DNA of 45,559 nt from WGAL01 sp964570865 (lineage in GTDB: Bacteria > Bacteroidota > Ignavibacteria > Ignavibacteriales > Melioribacteraceae): contig CAZMZM010000014.1 in NCBI GenBank assembly GCA_964570865.1, positions 1 to 45,559 on the forward strand. Direction: 5' to 3'. Shown here piece by piece: positions 1-8,772 of the stretch. A model generated the notes under the pieces. It saw only the letters and a list, made by a program, of their open reading frames with translations, did not search any database and was not told the origin of the DNA. A program made the translations under genes and the position numbers. How positions within the stretch are numbered: the first letter of the stretch is position 1; each line of letters begins with the position of its first letter.

Positions 1-241
1 TAAACTGAACGAGATTTTTACACTTTATTAATCATGTTCTTTTATTTGCAAATCGAACGGAAATAGCAAATCGTTTTTATTAACTGTAATTACTTGGAAA
101 TTACACGTTAAATTCATTTGGAATTTGTTCCGTATCCAACTGTTGAATCTTCAAATATTGAGATAATTAATAATTTATTCATTAAAGGAAATTTCGTATT
201 TTAAATGAAATGATCTGAAAACTTTAATAGAGAAGGGTAAA

Positions 242-619
242 ATGGATAAATTCAAAGCTGCATTTGAAATATTATATTTTCTTTCCTTTGCCGACGAGAA
301 CGTTGACGAAAGAGAGCTTTCGGTAATTACAAAATTCCTAGATACAAACTACGGCGCAATCGATTTCGACTCCTCCGAAATAATTAACAATATAAACTCA
401 CTTCCATTAGAAAGACGTACCGACGAATTTAAATCCGCATTGGAAGCATTTAATAACTCAGCCGGAACAGAAGAGAAAATCATACTTTTGGAATTTGCTT
501 TCGATGTAGTCTTTGCAGACGGCGAGTTACAAGATTCCGAGTTGGGAATGTTTGAAATTATAGACGAAATCTGGGGAATAGACTTAAAAAGTTTTCTCGA
601 AAGACGCGGATTAATTTAG
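242..619 (+). CDS. TerB-like (tellurite resistance TerB family) protein
   Basis: A 125-residue soluble, acidic, mostly helical protein. It carries two copies of the acidic TerB pattern: FADENVDERE near residues 17-26 and FADGELQDSE near residues 91-100. In TerB-type domains these segments bind divalent metal. There is no signal peptide or membrane segment, so it is probably cytoplasmic. A purine-rich GAAGGG lies just upstream of the ATG. It stands alone, with 241 bases of AT-rich sequence before it and 136 after, and no other ter gene is nearby, so a tellurite role cannot be claimed. TerB domains also occur as single-domain proteins of unknown role. The fold assignment is fairly safe; the function is not. 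Confidence 0.6.
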   Translation: MDKFKAAFEILYFLSFADENVDERELSVITKFLDTNYGAIDFDSSEIINNINSLPLERRTDEFKSALEAFNNSAGTEEKIILLEFAFDVVFADGELQDSELGMFEIIDEIWGIDLKSFLERRGLI

Positions 620-700
620 AACCGATTCTTCCATTTAAAGGGCGAAATATCTCTGATTGTATTATCTTGCTTCCCGAATTGCCGATTATTTCACAAAAAT

Positions 701-742
701 GTCAATTTATTATCAATTTTCCATTATCAATTCTCAATTATC
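701..742. repeat. TCAATT/TTATCAATT-type intergenic low-complexity repeat, copy 1
   Basis: This AT-rich stretch is built from iterated TTATCAATT, TCTCAATTATC and GTCAATT words. A copy in the opposite orientation occurs at 15611-15640, and a fragment of the same type abuts the assembly gap at 11352-11368. It lies directly upstream of the amidase gene. Its nature (dispersed repeat or simple AT slippage) cannot be decided from one window. Confidence 0.4.
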
Positions 743-744
743 TT

Positions 745-752
745 TATATTTG
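745..752 (+). promoter_or_regulatory. candidate Bacteroidota-type -7 promoter element of the amidase gene
   Basis: TATATTTG matches the TAnnTTTG -7 consensus of the Bacteroidota housekeeping sigma factor. No clear TTTG -33 partner is visible about 19 bases upstream. Transcription would begin near 759, after the ATG at 756 and before the ATG at 783, which supports the downstream start of the amidase. Confidence 0.25.
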
Positions 753-782
753 TAAATGGTCAAAATCAAATTCGATTTAATA

Positions 783-2360
783 ATGAAGATTAAATTTATT
801 CCACTTTTGTTGCTGTTATTTTCAGTTGCGGCAGTTGCTCAGACTAAAGCTACGATTACCGTAAAGAATAATCACCGCGGGGTAAAAGTAGCGGCATTGC
901 AGCAGGGAAAACTATTTTTTGTCTCCGCCAAAAGATTTGCTGAAGGTACCGACGCCGGTTACTACTTTAACAACAAATCGGGTAAAGCCGAAATAAAATT
1001 CCATGACTACACTGTTACATTTACCGGATGGAATCAATTTGTAGTACTTCGAAAACGTAAGGATAACAGCTGGCGGGTTGTTCAAATACCTGTTTCGGCA
1101 AAATTAATTGCAGGGGATATCTATTTTCCGCTCCAATATTCCTTAAAATATTTATCAGCAGCAGCAAGAAGGAAAATCACATTCGATGGAAATTCCAAAG
1201 CGGTTGTTATCGGCAAATACAAGCTAAGTCGTGATGAGATTGAAAGGTCTGCACCGACACCTCCTATTGTCGAAAAATCATCACCGTACGATATTTACGG
1301 AATATCGGTTGAAGAAAAAACAAACGGTACTTTAATAAGACTTCATTCATCAAAATTTGTGCGAAATGTTAGAAGCAATATTCTGGAAGGGAAACTGATT
1401 ATTTTCTTCCCTGCCGGAATTACAATTGATCCGGAAATTGAAAAAGATCTTCACTCATCAGGATTCGTTAGAAAAGTAATGGTGAAAAAGGTCGGACAAA
1501 ACTCTCAATTAGAGTTTTTATTAAAACAAGGTTACACTTCGTCCGATGCTTTTAACGATGTTGATTCGCCCGATTTATTAATTACAATTCAAAACACAAA
1601 TCTTTCGGATTATCGAGAAAAGATAAAAAAGGATAAAAAAAAATGGACGCTGGATACTATTGTAATTGATCCCGGACACGGCGGAAAAGACAGCGGGGCA
1701 CTCGGACTTTACGGAGTGAAGGAAAAGGACGTCAATCTTGGAATCGGGTTAAAATTAGGAAAGTTAATAAGAAAAAACCTAAAAGGGGTTAAGGTTGTTT
1801 TTACACGTAAAACCGATAAATTTATTGAACTTGACAAGCGGGGTCAAATAGCTAATGAAAACCACGGCGACTTGTTTATTTCGCTGCACTGTAATTCATT
1901 AATAAAAAAACCAAGTAAAGCGCGGGGATTTGAAGTTTACCTTTTAAGACCCGGAAGATCAAAAGAAGCAATCAGAATTGCGGAGTATGAAAACAGCGTT
2001 ATCAACATGGAAAATCATCCGGAGAGATATAAAAAGTTGACCGATGAAAATTTTATTCTCGTTACAATGAAAAACTCTGCAAATATGAGATACTCTGAAA
2101 AGTTTTCCGACATTCTTAATTCGGTTTGGGACAAAAAATTAAAAATTCCGTCGCGCGGTGTAAAGCAGGCAGGATTTATCGTGTTAATCGGCGCATCAAT
2201 GCCGAGCGTATTAATCGAAACAGGATTTATTTCAAATCCGCAAGATGCGAAATACTTAAAATCACAACGCGGACAACAAGAAGTAGCACAAACTATTTTT
2301 ACCGCAATAAAAAAATACAAGAACTACTACGACAAAATGTTTGAAAATATTAATGAATAA
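783..2360 (+). CDS. N-acetylmuramoyl-L-alanine amidase (Amidase_3, AmiC-like), exported
   Basis: A zinc-dependent amidase that cuts the bond between MurNAc and the stem peptide of peptidoglycan in the periplasm. I start it at ATG 783 because this gives a clean signal peptide ending near VAAVAQ; the in-frame ATG at 756 would put nine extra residues before it. The first 250 or so mature residues form beta-rich, AMIN-like regions. The catalytic domain covers about residues 290-520. Zinc-ligand candidates are His299 in DPGHGGKD, Glu314 in VKEKDV and His369 in SLHCNS; the catalytic Glu479 lies in LIETGFISNP. All hallmark residues are present, so it should be active. It probably acts in daughter-cell separation or wall turnover. 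It is followed by a cytochrome gene after a 39-base gap. Confidence 0.9.
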   Translation: MKIKFIPLLLLLFSVAAVAQTKATITVKNNHRGVKVAALQQGKLFFVSAKRFAEGTDAGYYFNNKSGKAEIKFHDYTVTFTGWNQFVVLRKRKDNSWRVVQIPVSAKLIAGDIYFPLQYSLKYLSAAARRKITFDGNSKAVVIGKYKLSRDEIERSAPTPPIVEKSSPYDIYGISVEEKTNGTLIRLHSSKFVRNVRSNILEGKLIIFFPAGITIDPEIEKDLHSSGFVRKVMVKKVGQNSQLEFLLKQGYTSSDAFNDVDSPDLLITIQNTNLSDYREKIKKDKKKWTLDTIVIDPGHGGKDSGALGLYGVKEKDVNLGIGLKLGKLIRKNLKGVKVVFTRKTDKFIELDKRGQIANENHGDLFISLHCNSLIKKPSKARGFEVYLLRPGRSKEAIRIAEYENSVINMENHPERYKKLTDENFILVTMKNSANMRYSEKFSDILNSVWDKKLKIPSRGVKQAGFIVLIGASMPSVLIETGFISNPQDAKYLKSQRGQQEVAQTIFTAIKKYKNYYDKMFENINE

Positions 2361-2388
2361 TATCTTATTTTTAAATTCATAAGAAAAT

Positions 2389-2392
2389 GGAG
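2389..2392 (+). promoter_or_regulatory. ribosome binding site of the cytochrome c gene
   Basis: GGAG sits seven bases before the ATG at 2400. Clear Shine-Dalgarno sequences are uncommon in this window, so this one firmly supports the chosen start. Confidence 0.55.
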
Positions 2393-2399
2393 ATAAATA

Positions 2400-2807
2400 A
2401 TGACAAATGCACAAAAGTGGGTAGTAATATTCTTTGCGATGTTTATTGTACTACTTTTCATTTCATTTGCCACTAGCGATAATGAAGAAACAAAAACAGA
2501 TAAACAAACAACCGAGACTAATGCATCTGCCGAAGTAAGCGGAATGGATATCTATACTTCTGCCGGTTGTACTTCATGTCACGGTAAAAATATGGAAGGA
2601 ACGAAGGACGGACCATCGTTAGCAAAAATATCCGAACGATGGACAAAAACCGAACTGGTTACTTTTTTAAGGAATCCCGATGATTTTTCAAAAGACGAAA
2701 GAATTTTAATATCAAAGAATAATTTTCCTAATTCCTTTATGCCGAGTTTTAATTCCATCGATGCTAAAAAGCTTGGCAGATTAGCGGAACTATTATTATC
2801 AAAATGA
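2400..2807 (+). CDS. membrane-anchored monohaem cytochrome c
   Basis: A 135-residue protein with one N-terminal membrane segment (about residues 7-26), an acidic, threonine-rich linker and a small class I cytochrome c domain. The haem attachment motif is Cys57-x-x-Cys60-His61 (CTSCHGK). Met114 in NSFMPSF is the likely sixth ligand. The N-terminal segment lacks an obvious cleavage site, so it probably anchors the haem domain in the periplasm as an electron carrier. Its redox partner is not encoded nearby. The stop codon overlaps the start of the next gene (ATGA), suggesting translational coupling with the sigma-54 activator, an unusual neighbour for a cytochrome. Confidence 0.85.
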   Translation: MTNAQKWVVIFFAMFIVLLFISFATSDNEETKTDKQTTETNASAEVSGMDIYTSAGCTSCHGKNMEGTKDGPSLAKISERWTKTELVTFLRNPDDFSKDERILISKNNFPNSFMPSFNSIDAKKLGRLAELLLSK

Positions 2808-3928
2808 TGACAAAAAAAGAATTACAGATTCGTGCCGGTGTTATCGGCAAATCAAAAGCAATAAACGATTTGCTTGATATTGTAATACAAGTTGCACCTT
2901 CGGACGTTACGGTTTTGCTGCAAGGGGAAAGCGGAGTAGGGAAGGAAGTATTTGCCCGCGCCGTTCATATGGCAAGCAAACGTTCCGACAAACGACTTGT
3001 AAGCGTAAATTGCGGCGCCATACCTGAAACTCTTTTGGAAAGCGAGCTTTTCGGACACGTTAAAGGTTCATATACCGGAGCGGTAAATGACAGAAAAGGA
3101 TATTTTGAAATTGCCGACGGCGGAACTCTTTTCCTCGATGAAATTGCAGAGATGCCTCTGACAACGCAGGTTAAATTTCTCCGCGTTTTGGAAACTCACG
3201 AGTTTATGAAACTCGGCTCTGAAAAAACAACCCACGTTGATGTAAGAATAATTGCGGCGGCAAATAAAGATTTACAACATGAAGTGGAAAACAGAAGATT
3301 CCGAAGCGACCTCTATTTTAGATTGAAAGCCGTTACACTCTACATTCCGCCGCTGCGTGATAGAAAGGAAGATATTATTCCTTTAACGGAACACTTTTTA
3401 ATTGAATTTGCCGAAAAAAATAAAACCCGTGTTCCGCAAATAATGTCAGACGGATACAACGCACTTTTAAATTATGATTGGCCCGGCAACATCAGGGAAC
3501 TTAAGAATGTAATTGAGTCCGCAATAGCCTTAAGCAAAAACGGTTACTTACACGCAGAAGATTTTGAGACACATTTTGCCAGAAAGTCAAAGATTGAATC
3601 TAACCTTAACCTGCCTGTTCACATGGGAAAGTCTGCCGACGAACTCGACCGTGAATTAATTTACAGAGCTTTGATTGAGATAAAGAAAGATTTAAATGAA
3701 CTTAAAAAATTGGCATACAATGCAAACAATGAGAGCAAAGCCGATACCGGTTTTAACCCGAACGAAATGGATGAGATAATTCCCGTTGAAGAACTTGAAC
3801 GGAGAGCAATTGAAAATGCCTTGGTAAAAACGAGATGGAATAAGCGAAAAGCGGCTAAACTTCTCGGCATCAACGAACGAACATTTTACAGAAAATTGAA
3901 AGAATATGATATTAATCCGTACAGTTAA
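2804..3928 (+). CDS. sigma-54-dependent transcriptional activator without sensory domain
   Basis: A bacterial enhancer-binding protein of 374 residues. The AAA+ domain starts almost at the N-terminus: Walker A GESGVGKE at 41-48, the sigma-54 contact loop at 88-93, Walker B LFLDE with Asp112-Glu113, and the arginine-rich PPLRDRKEDI segment near 185. A Fis-type helix-turn-helix closes the protein (ALVKTRWNKRKAAKLLGI, then ERTFYRKL). It lacks a receiver, PAS or GAF domain, as in PspF, so activity must be controlled by a partner or by expression. The contact loop reads GSYTGA instead of the canonical GAFTGA. The last 23 bases overlap lptE, indicating co-transcription. Confidence 0.88.
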   Translation: MMTKKELQIRAGVIGKSKAINDLLDIVIQVAPSDVTVLLQGESGVGKEVFARAVHMASKRSDKRLVSVNCGAIPETLLESELFGHVKGSYTGAVNDRKGYFEIADGGTLFLDEIAEMPLTTQVKFLRVLETHEFMKLGSEKTTHVDVRIIAAANKDLQHEVENRRFRSDLYFRLKAVTLYIPPLRDRKEDIIPLTEHFLIEFAEKNKTRVPQIMSDGYNALLNYDWPGNIRELKNVIESAIALSKNGYLHAEDFETHFARKSKIESNLNLPVHMGKSADELDRELIYRALIEIKKDLNELKKLAYNANNESKADTGFNPNEMDEIIPVEELERRAIENALVKTRWNKRKAAKLLGINERTFYRKLKEYDINPYS

Positions 3929-4421
3929 ATACTTTGTAATTCTTTTGGTCGGCGCAGTTGTTTTGTCGGCTTGCAGTTATTCGTTTACAGGCGCCTCTTT
4001 GCCTGCTCACATTAAAACGATTAACATTCAGCCCTTTAATGATAAATCCGGATCGGGCGAACCTTACTTAAGCGATGACATAACAAATCAGTTAATCACG
4101 CTGTTTGTTGACGATGGCAATTTAACAATTGCCGGTGCCGATAAAGCAGACTCTAAATTAAGCGGAACAATCACGCAGTTTTCCGACAGAGCCGAAACAA
4201 TAACCGGCGAGAATATAACCGCCCGCAAAATTACCATTCGCGTAAAAGCGGTTTATATGGATTTAGTAAAACGTAAAAAGATTTTCGAAAAAACTTTCAC
4301 CGCCTTCAGCAACTACAACAACAACTCGGGGGATGTAACCGACGCACGAAACACGGCGATAAAGGAAGCCCTTGACCAAATTGCGGAAGATGTGTTAATC
4401 GGCGTAATCGCGCAATGGTAA
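3906..4421 (+). CDS. lptE: LptE-like lipoprotein (LPS transport/outer membrane assembly)
   Basis: A 171-residue lipoprotein whose lipobox LSAC follows a short hydrophobic segment, with the lipidated Cys at about residue 23. The mature part begins SYSFTGASLPAHIKTI and continues with a beta/alpha pattern (NIQPFNDKSG) typical of the LptE family in Bacteroidota. LptE plugs the LptD barrel that places lipopolysaccharide in the outer leaflet; lptD is not in this window. The only reasonable ATG lies inside the end of the sigma-54 activator gene, so the two are translationally coupled. Family assignment rests on the N-terminal motif, size and neighbour. A generic outer-membrane lipoprotein is the alternative. 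Confidence 0.7.
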   Translation: MILIRTVKYFVILLVGAVVLSACSYSFTGASLPAHIKTINIQPFNDKSGSGEPYLSDDITNQLITLFVDDGNLTIAGADKADSKLSGTITQFSDRAETITGENITARKITIRVKAVYMDLVKRKKIFEKTFTAFSNYNNNSGDVTDARNTAIKEALDQIAEDVLIGVIAQW

Positions 4422-4561
4422 AAAAGTTACTTGCTTAAAGCAACACAATTTATTCCCTAAACAGATATCAATAAAATATATCATAACTGTTTGACACCTT
4501 TTCCGTGTAGATTGAACAAATGTTCCTCATACAAAAAAATCAGTCCGGAATATTTAGTAAT

Positions 4562-5986
4562 TTATATCTCTTCTGAAAATAATTTTATCAGTTCTTCTCT
4601 TTTCGGTTTACCCAAAGGGGTGCGGGGAATTTCTTTTACAAGTTTTATCTCTTTCGGAATTTCATATTTGGAGAGAATTTCCCGAAGAGATTTCTCCGGA
4701 TTAAACGAATCGGCATTGTTTTTTATTACGACAACGGCAACCAGCTTCTCGCCCCATTTTATATCGGGAAGACCAATCGCTTCGGCATCTTCAACAGAAG
4801 GAAACGATTTTAATACCTTTTTTATTTTTTGAAGATTAATATTCTCCCCGCCTGAAATAATGAACTCCGATTTTCGTCCTGTTATGTAAAGGTAACCCTC
4901 TTTTTCCAAAAATCCCAAATCGCCGGTTCTTAAAAATTCATCTTCGGTAAAATTATTTTTTTCACCGTCTAAATATCCGTCTGTAATCTGCGCTCCCTTT
5001 ACGCAAACTTCCCCTATTCTGTTTTCATCGGGATTGGAAATTTTCAACTCAATTTCCTTAAACGGTTTTCCTGCAGATTCGGGCGCTTTATGAAACTGCT
5101 GCGGAGTTAAAACAGAGATCATGGAAGTTGTTTCGGTAGAGCCGTAAACTTTATAAACGGGAAACCCCTTATCAATAGCGGCTTTCATCAGTTTGCCAAT
5201 TACAGGTCCGCCGCCGGCAAATACCGCATTAAGTTTTTTGTAAGGAGTAATATCATCGATTAGTTTTCTTAATGTTGTTGATACAACTGAAAACTGCGCC
5301 GGTTTAAAATTAGCGACCGCTTTTAAAATATCCGTTGTCGAAAATGATTCCGGCAAAAATAAAGTCGAGCCGGTTGCAAGTGCGCGCCAAATAATTGCAA
5401 ATCCTCCGATATGAAAAAAAGGAAGTGATGCCAGCCACGAATCTTTCGGACTAATCTTAATCAACCGTAAAATAGAATTAATATTAGCATTAAGATTATC
5501 GAAAGTTACAGGAACCCCTTTCGGATAGCCGGTAGAACCTGACGTAAAAATAACAACAGCGGTTTTGTTACGTTTTTTTTTACTTTTTTGCGGAACCTCA
5601 ATTTTTGTTAATTCGTTCCAATCAAGTACTTCAATTTCTCCGTGTAAAGATTTAACTCTGATTCTAATATCGGAAATCAGTTTCTTGGTTCGAAGTGGTT
5701 TTAATATGTTTATTATTTCTTTGTTACCTGCATCGGGATTTATCGGAACCGGGATTTTTCCGCTTTGCCAAACCGCATAAACCGATTGTGTAAAGCGGAA
5801 AGGGTTTTGAAAAAGGAGAGGAACGAATTCCGTTGAAGCGAAGACCTCATGAATAGCCGATGAATTACATGATGAAATTTCACTCAATTCATCCCATGTC
5901 AACTTTGCTTCCGAAGAAACAAGAGCGTTCTCTCCACCTTTATTTTCAATATGCTCGCCGAGTTGTCGAGAAAACAAATTGCCCAT
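4562..5986 (-). CDS. menE: o-succinylbenzoate--CoA ligase
   Basis: An ANL-superfamily adenylating enzyme that activates o-succinylbenzoate with ATP and joins it to CoA, the fifth step of menaquinone ring synthesis. At 474 residues it is of normal MenE length. Motifs in order: P-loop TSGSTGYPKG at 148-157, YGSTETTS near 283, TGDLG and GRKSEFIISGGENI near 355-385, and the C-terminal LGKPKREEL carrying the catalytic lysine. It is the last gene of the men operon. Its ATG follows the menC stop codon with no intervening base, so the two are tightly coupled. It converges on lptE across 140 bases. Context separates it from other acyl-CoA ligases. Confidence 0.93.
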   Translation of the reverse strand: MGNLFSRQLGEHIENKGGENALVSSEAKLTWDELSEISSCNSSAIHEVFASTEFVPLLFQNPFRFTQSVYAVWQSGKIPVPINPDAGNKEIINILKPLRTKKLISDIRIRVKSLHGEIEVLDWNELTKIEVPQKSKKKRNKTAVVIFTSGSTGYPKGVPVTFDNLNANINSILRLIKISPKDSWLASLPFFHIGGFAIIWRALATGSTLFLPESFSTTDILKAVANFKPAQFSVVSTTLRKLIDDITPYKKLNAVFAGGGPVIGKLMKAAIDKGFPVYKVYGSTETTSMISVLTPQQFHKAPESAGKPFKEIELKISNPDENRIGEVCVKGAQITDGYLDGEKNNFTEDEFLRTGDLGFLEKEGYLYITGRKSEFIISGGENINLQKIKKVLKSFPSVEDAEAIGLPDIKWGEKLVAVVVIKNNADSFNPEKSLREILSKYEIPKEIKLVKEIPRTPLGKPKREELIKLFSEEI

Positions 5987-7045
5987 TTATTCTCCTTCTC
6001 CGCATTTGTTCTTTCTTAAAAATTTCTCTTTCGAGAAAAGAAGCCGGTTACCCGTTTTTTCGTACGGTTCCGTATTCTCTTCAATCAGAACGGATTGAGT
6101 ATTTAATCCGTGAACGGAATCGTACGGCAGAAGTGACGCCAGCGCATAAGTAATTTCGCGCCCCACGGCATCTTCAAACGCAGAAGATATTATTACCTTA
6201 GCTCCGGCGTTATTGAATAAATCAATTACTTTTACCGCTTCGGAAATAGAGCCGAAAAAGGAAGGTTTTAATATTAAAGGTGCTTTAATTTCCGCTATCT
6301 TTTGGATATCTTCGATAGTATTAAAAGTTTGGTCGAACGCAATTTTTTCAGGAAAAAGAGCAGCAAGTTTTAAGTTATCTTCAAAGCATGCAGTCGGATC
6401 TTCAACATATTCAAGATTAAAACCGAGTAATCTCTCTACTTTAAGTTTCGCTTCTTCAAATTCCCAAGCTCCGTTAACATCTATGCGGAGTTTTATTCCG
6501 TCGGATAAAGTTCGCAGAAAACCGAGTCTGATTAATTCATTTTCAAATACGGAAAATCCAAGTTTAATTTTTAATGTATCGAATCCTTGCCGAATCGCTT
6601 CTTCGGCGGACTTCAAAAAAGCGTGTGTATCGGTCTCGGAAATCAATGCGTTCAATTTTACGGGACGACTTTTAATTTTATTAATGAATGAAATTTCATT
6701 AATATCGTCGGATTCAATCATGAGGTTAATAAAAGCCGTTTCAAAGGCAAAACATAAAAGCGGAGAATTAATTTTTGCCCAAATATCATTTTGCAAAAAT
6801 TCTTCTAATGATAAAAAAGCCTGCATACGCAAACTATCAGCAACCACTTTTAATTTTTTTTCAACTTCTTCACTCTTTTCCGTAAATGGTGGAAGAGGAT
6901 AAGCGGCACCAATTCCGCATCTTCCGTTTTCGTCAATTAATCCTATCTCGATTACAACTCTCCGGCTTATTTCTTCTCTTGAAGTTACTACCGGTTTAAG
7001 AAAATTAAATTCTTTTTCTTTTACTATTATCCGTTTGATAATCAC
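5987..7045 (-). CDS. menC: o-succinylbenzoate synthase (enolase superfamily)
   Basis: Dehydrates SHCHC to o-succinylbenzoate. The 352-residue protein shows the enolase-superfamily layout: a capping domain to about residue 120, then a barrel with the acid/base lysine pair motif KIK at 159-161, metal ligands Asp189 (RIDVNGAW), Glu215 (YVEDPT) and Asp238 (AFDQTF), and the second catalytic lysine Lys260 (LILKPS). All are in place, so activity is expected. The start is GTG at 7045, inside the menA stop (GTGA overlap). Enolase-superfamily enzymes vary in substrate, but its position between menA and menE makes OSB synthase the clear call. Confidence 0.92.
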   Translation of the reverse strand: MIIKRIIVKEKEFNFLKPVVTSREEISRRVVIEIGLIDENGRCGIGAAYPLPPFTEKSEEVEKKLKVVADSLRMQAFLSLEEFLQNDIWAKINSPLLCFAFETAFINLMIESDDINEISFINKIKSRPVKLNALISETDTHAFLKSAEEAIRQGFDTLKIKLGFSVFENELIRLGFLRTLSDGIKLRIDVNGAWEFEEAKLKVERLLGFNLEYVEDPTACFEDNLKLAALFPEKIAFDQTFNTIEDIQKIAEIKAPLILKPSFFGSISEAVKVIDLFNNAGAKVIISSAFEDAVGREITYALASLLPYDSVHGLNTQSVLIEENTEPYEKTGNRLLFSKEKFLRKNKCGEGE

Positions 7046-7941
7046 AGCAGCAAACCGATTGCAAAAAGTAATCCGTATAGAGTTGAAAAAATTCCGGTTA
7101 AAGCCAAAGTTTTATTAAGGGGACTTCCGGATAAAGTGTAAATCATTCCGATTAGTTTAATTGCCAGCGGGATAGAAAGTAGAGGGAGAAAAATCCAAAC
7201 GGTTGTTTGGTATTCAAAATAAATAACAAATAGAATTGCGTATGAAATAATTATGGAAATAAGATACTGCATGCGCGCAAAGGACTTCCCGAGTCTTACG
7301 GCAAGAGTTTTTTTATCGGCGAGTTTATCTTCATCTGCGTCTCTGTAATTATTTACAACAAGTATGTTTGTGATAAGCAAACCAACCGGAACCGAAGCCC
7401 AAAGCGCAAGCGAAGAGAAAGAGAGCGCTTGGACGAAATACGTTCCGACCGTGGCAACAATTCCGAAAAAGATAAACACAAATAAATCACCGAGACCGTT
7501 GTAAGCAAAGGGAAAAGGTCCCGCCGTGTAATTAACTCCCGCGGCAATTGAAAGAACTCCGATGAGTAGAACAATCCAACCTCCGAGATATACAAGATAC
7601 AGACCGAGCAAAAAAGCCAAACCGAAGGTTAGATAGATTGCACGCTTCATCTCTTGGGGAGAAATCAAACCGGAAGTCAGCAACCTTTGCGGGCCAACTC
7701 TATCGGGCTTATCTGTTCCTTTCAGAAAATCGTAAAGGTCGTTTACAAAGTTAGTCGCAATTTGTATCAGCAATGAAATTATAAGCGCAAAAACCGCCGG
7801 AACAAAGTTGAACTTATTTTCAAATCCGGCAATGGCGCTGCCGACAATAACAGGCGTAACCGCCGCCGGCAATGTTTTCGGGCGGCTTGCCGTTATCCAG
7901 AGATTTAATTTCGACAATTTATTTATATACGTTTCCTGCAC
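7042..7941 (-). CDS. menA: 1,4-dihydroxy-2-naphthoate polyprenyltransferase
   Basis: A UbiA-family integral membrane prenyltransferase that attaches the isoprenoid side chain to dihydroxynaphthoate, giving demethylmenaquinone. The 299 residues form about eight or nine hydrophobic segments. The first aspartate-rich site is NDLYDFLKGTD (near residue 65) and the second is NNYRDADEDK (near 195); both bind Mg-diphosphate. The start is GTG at 7941, overlapping the menB stop codon (TAGTG), and the end overlaps menC by four bases, so translation is coupled on both sides. This is the only membrane enzyme of the operon. Confidence 0.93.
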   Translation of the reverse strand: MQETYINKLSKLNLWITASRPKTLPAAVTPVIVGSAIAGFENKFNFVPAVFALIISLLIQIATNFVNDLYDFLKGTDKPDRVGPQRLLTSGLISPQEMKRAIYLTFGLAFLLGLYLVYLGGWIVLLIGVLSIAAGVNYTAGPFPFAYNGLGDLFVFIFFGIVATVGTYFVQALSFSSLALWASVPVGLLITNILVVNNYRDADEDKLADKKTLAVRLGKSFARMQYLISIIISYAILFVIYFEYQTTVWIFLPLLSIPLAIKLIGMIYTLSGSPLNKTLALTGIFSTLYGLLFAIGLLL

Positions 7942-8771
7942 TACGGCACTCTCGGAAATTTTGAGAAATCCGGTTTCCTCTTTTCGTTGTAAGCGTTGCG
8001 TCCTTCCTGCGCCTCTTCGCTCATGTAATAAAGCAGTGTTGCATTTCCCGCAAGTTCTTGGATTCCGGCTTGTCCGTCAAGTTCGGCATTAAACGCCGAT
8101 TTAAGCAATCGAAGTGAAAGTGGACTGTGCTGCAAAATTTCCTTAGCCCAGCGAACACCTTCTTCTTCCAATTCCTCAACAGGAACAACTTTGTTGACAA
8201 GTCCCATTTCCAAAGCTTCATCAGCATTGTACTGACGGCACAAGTACCAAATTTCACGCGCCTTTTTCTGTCCCACCAATCTCGCCAAGTAACTCGCTCC
8301 AAAGCCTCCGTCAAAGCTCCCGACTTTAGGACCTGTCTGCCCGAAAACAGCGTTATCGGCTGCGATTGTTAAATCACAAACTACGTGCAGCACGTGTCCC
8401 CCGCCGATTGCGTATCCTGCAACAAGCGCTATTACCGGTTTCGGCATGCTGCGGATTAACTTTTGAACATCTAAAATATTTAGTCTCGGAACGCCGTCTG
8501 TACCTATGTAACCTTTGTCGCCTCTTACTTTTTGGTCTCCGCCGGAACAGAATGCATATTTCCCGTCTTTCGCCGGTCCTTCGCCTGTTAACAAAACTAC
8601 GCCTACTTCCGGATCTTCATGTGCATCTTGTAATGCGTTATGTAATTGCAAAACCGTATCGGGACGAAAAGCGTTTCTTACTTCCGGACGATTAAACGCA
8701 ATTCGCGCAATTCCATCCATTTTTTTGTATGTAATATCCGAATATTCTTTAGCTGTTTTCCAATTGCTCAT
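7941..8771 (-). CDS. menB: 1,4-dihydroxy-2-naphthoyl-CoA synthase
   Basis: A crotonase-fold enzyme that closes the second ring of the naphthoquinone by Claisen-type condensation of OSB-CoA. The 276 residues contain the oxyanion-hole segments FCSGGDQ (near 75-80) and AIGGGH (near 121-126), and the diagnostic GQTGPKVGSFDGG stretch at 144-156. Gly147 follows QT where other MenBs carry Asp. From family knowledge, the Gly form is the type that uses bicarbonate as the catalytic base, as in E. coli. The start ATG is two bases after the menH stop. This MenB is closely E. coli-like over the core and should be active. Confidence 0.95.
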   Translation of the reverse strand: MSNWKTAKEYSDITYKKMDGIARIAFNRPEVRNAFRPDTVLQLHNALQDAHEDPEVGVVLLTGEGPAKDGKYAFCSGGDQKVRGDKGYIGTDGVPRLNILDVQKLIRSMPKPVIALVAGYAIGGGHVLHVVCDLTIAADNAVFGQTGPKVGSFDGGFGASYLARLVGQKKAREIWYLCRQYNADEALEMGLVNKVVPVEELEEEGVRWAKEILQHSPLSLRLLKSAFNAELDGQAGIQELAGNATLLYYMSEEAQEGRNAYNEKRKPDFSKFPRVP

Positions 8772-8772
8772 T

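Noticed and set aside
242..619. Tellurite-resistance locus
   Set aside because: Only a single TerB-like domain is present; no terC, terD or terZ genes are nearby.
756..782. Amidase start at ATG 756
   Set aside because: It puts nine residues before a canonical signal peptide, and a candidate promoter would start transcription after this codon.
4431..4443. TTGCT-TAA-AGCAA hairpin after lptE as a terminator
   Set aside because: A five-bp AT-rich stem without a U-tract is too weak to call.
6213..6902. 229-codon plus-strand open frame
   Set aside because: It lies wholly opposite menC, which has all catalytic residues; the product is Ser/Phe/Lys-rich without any motif. Antisense shadow.
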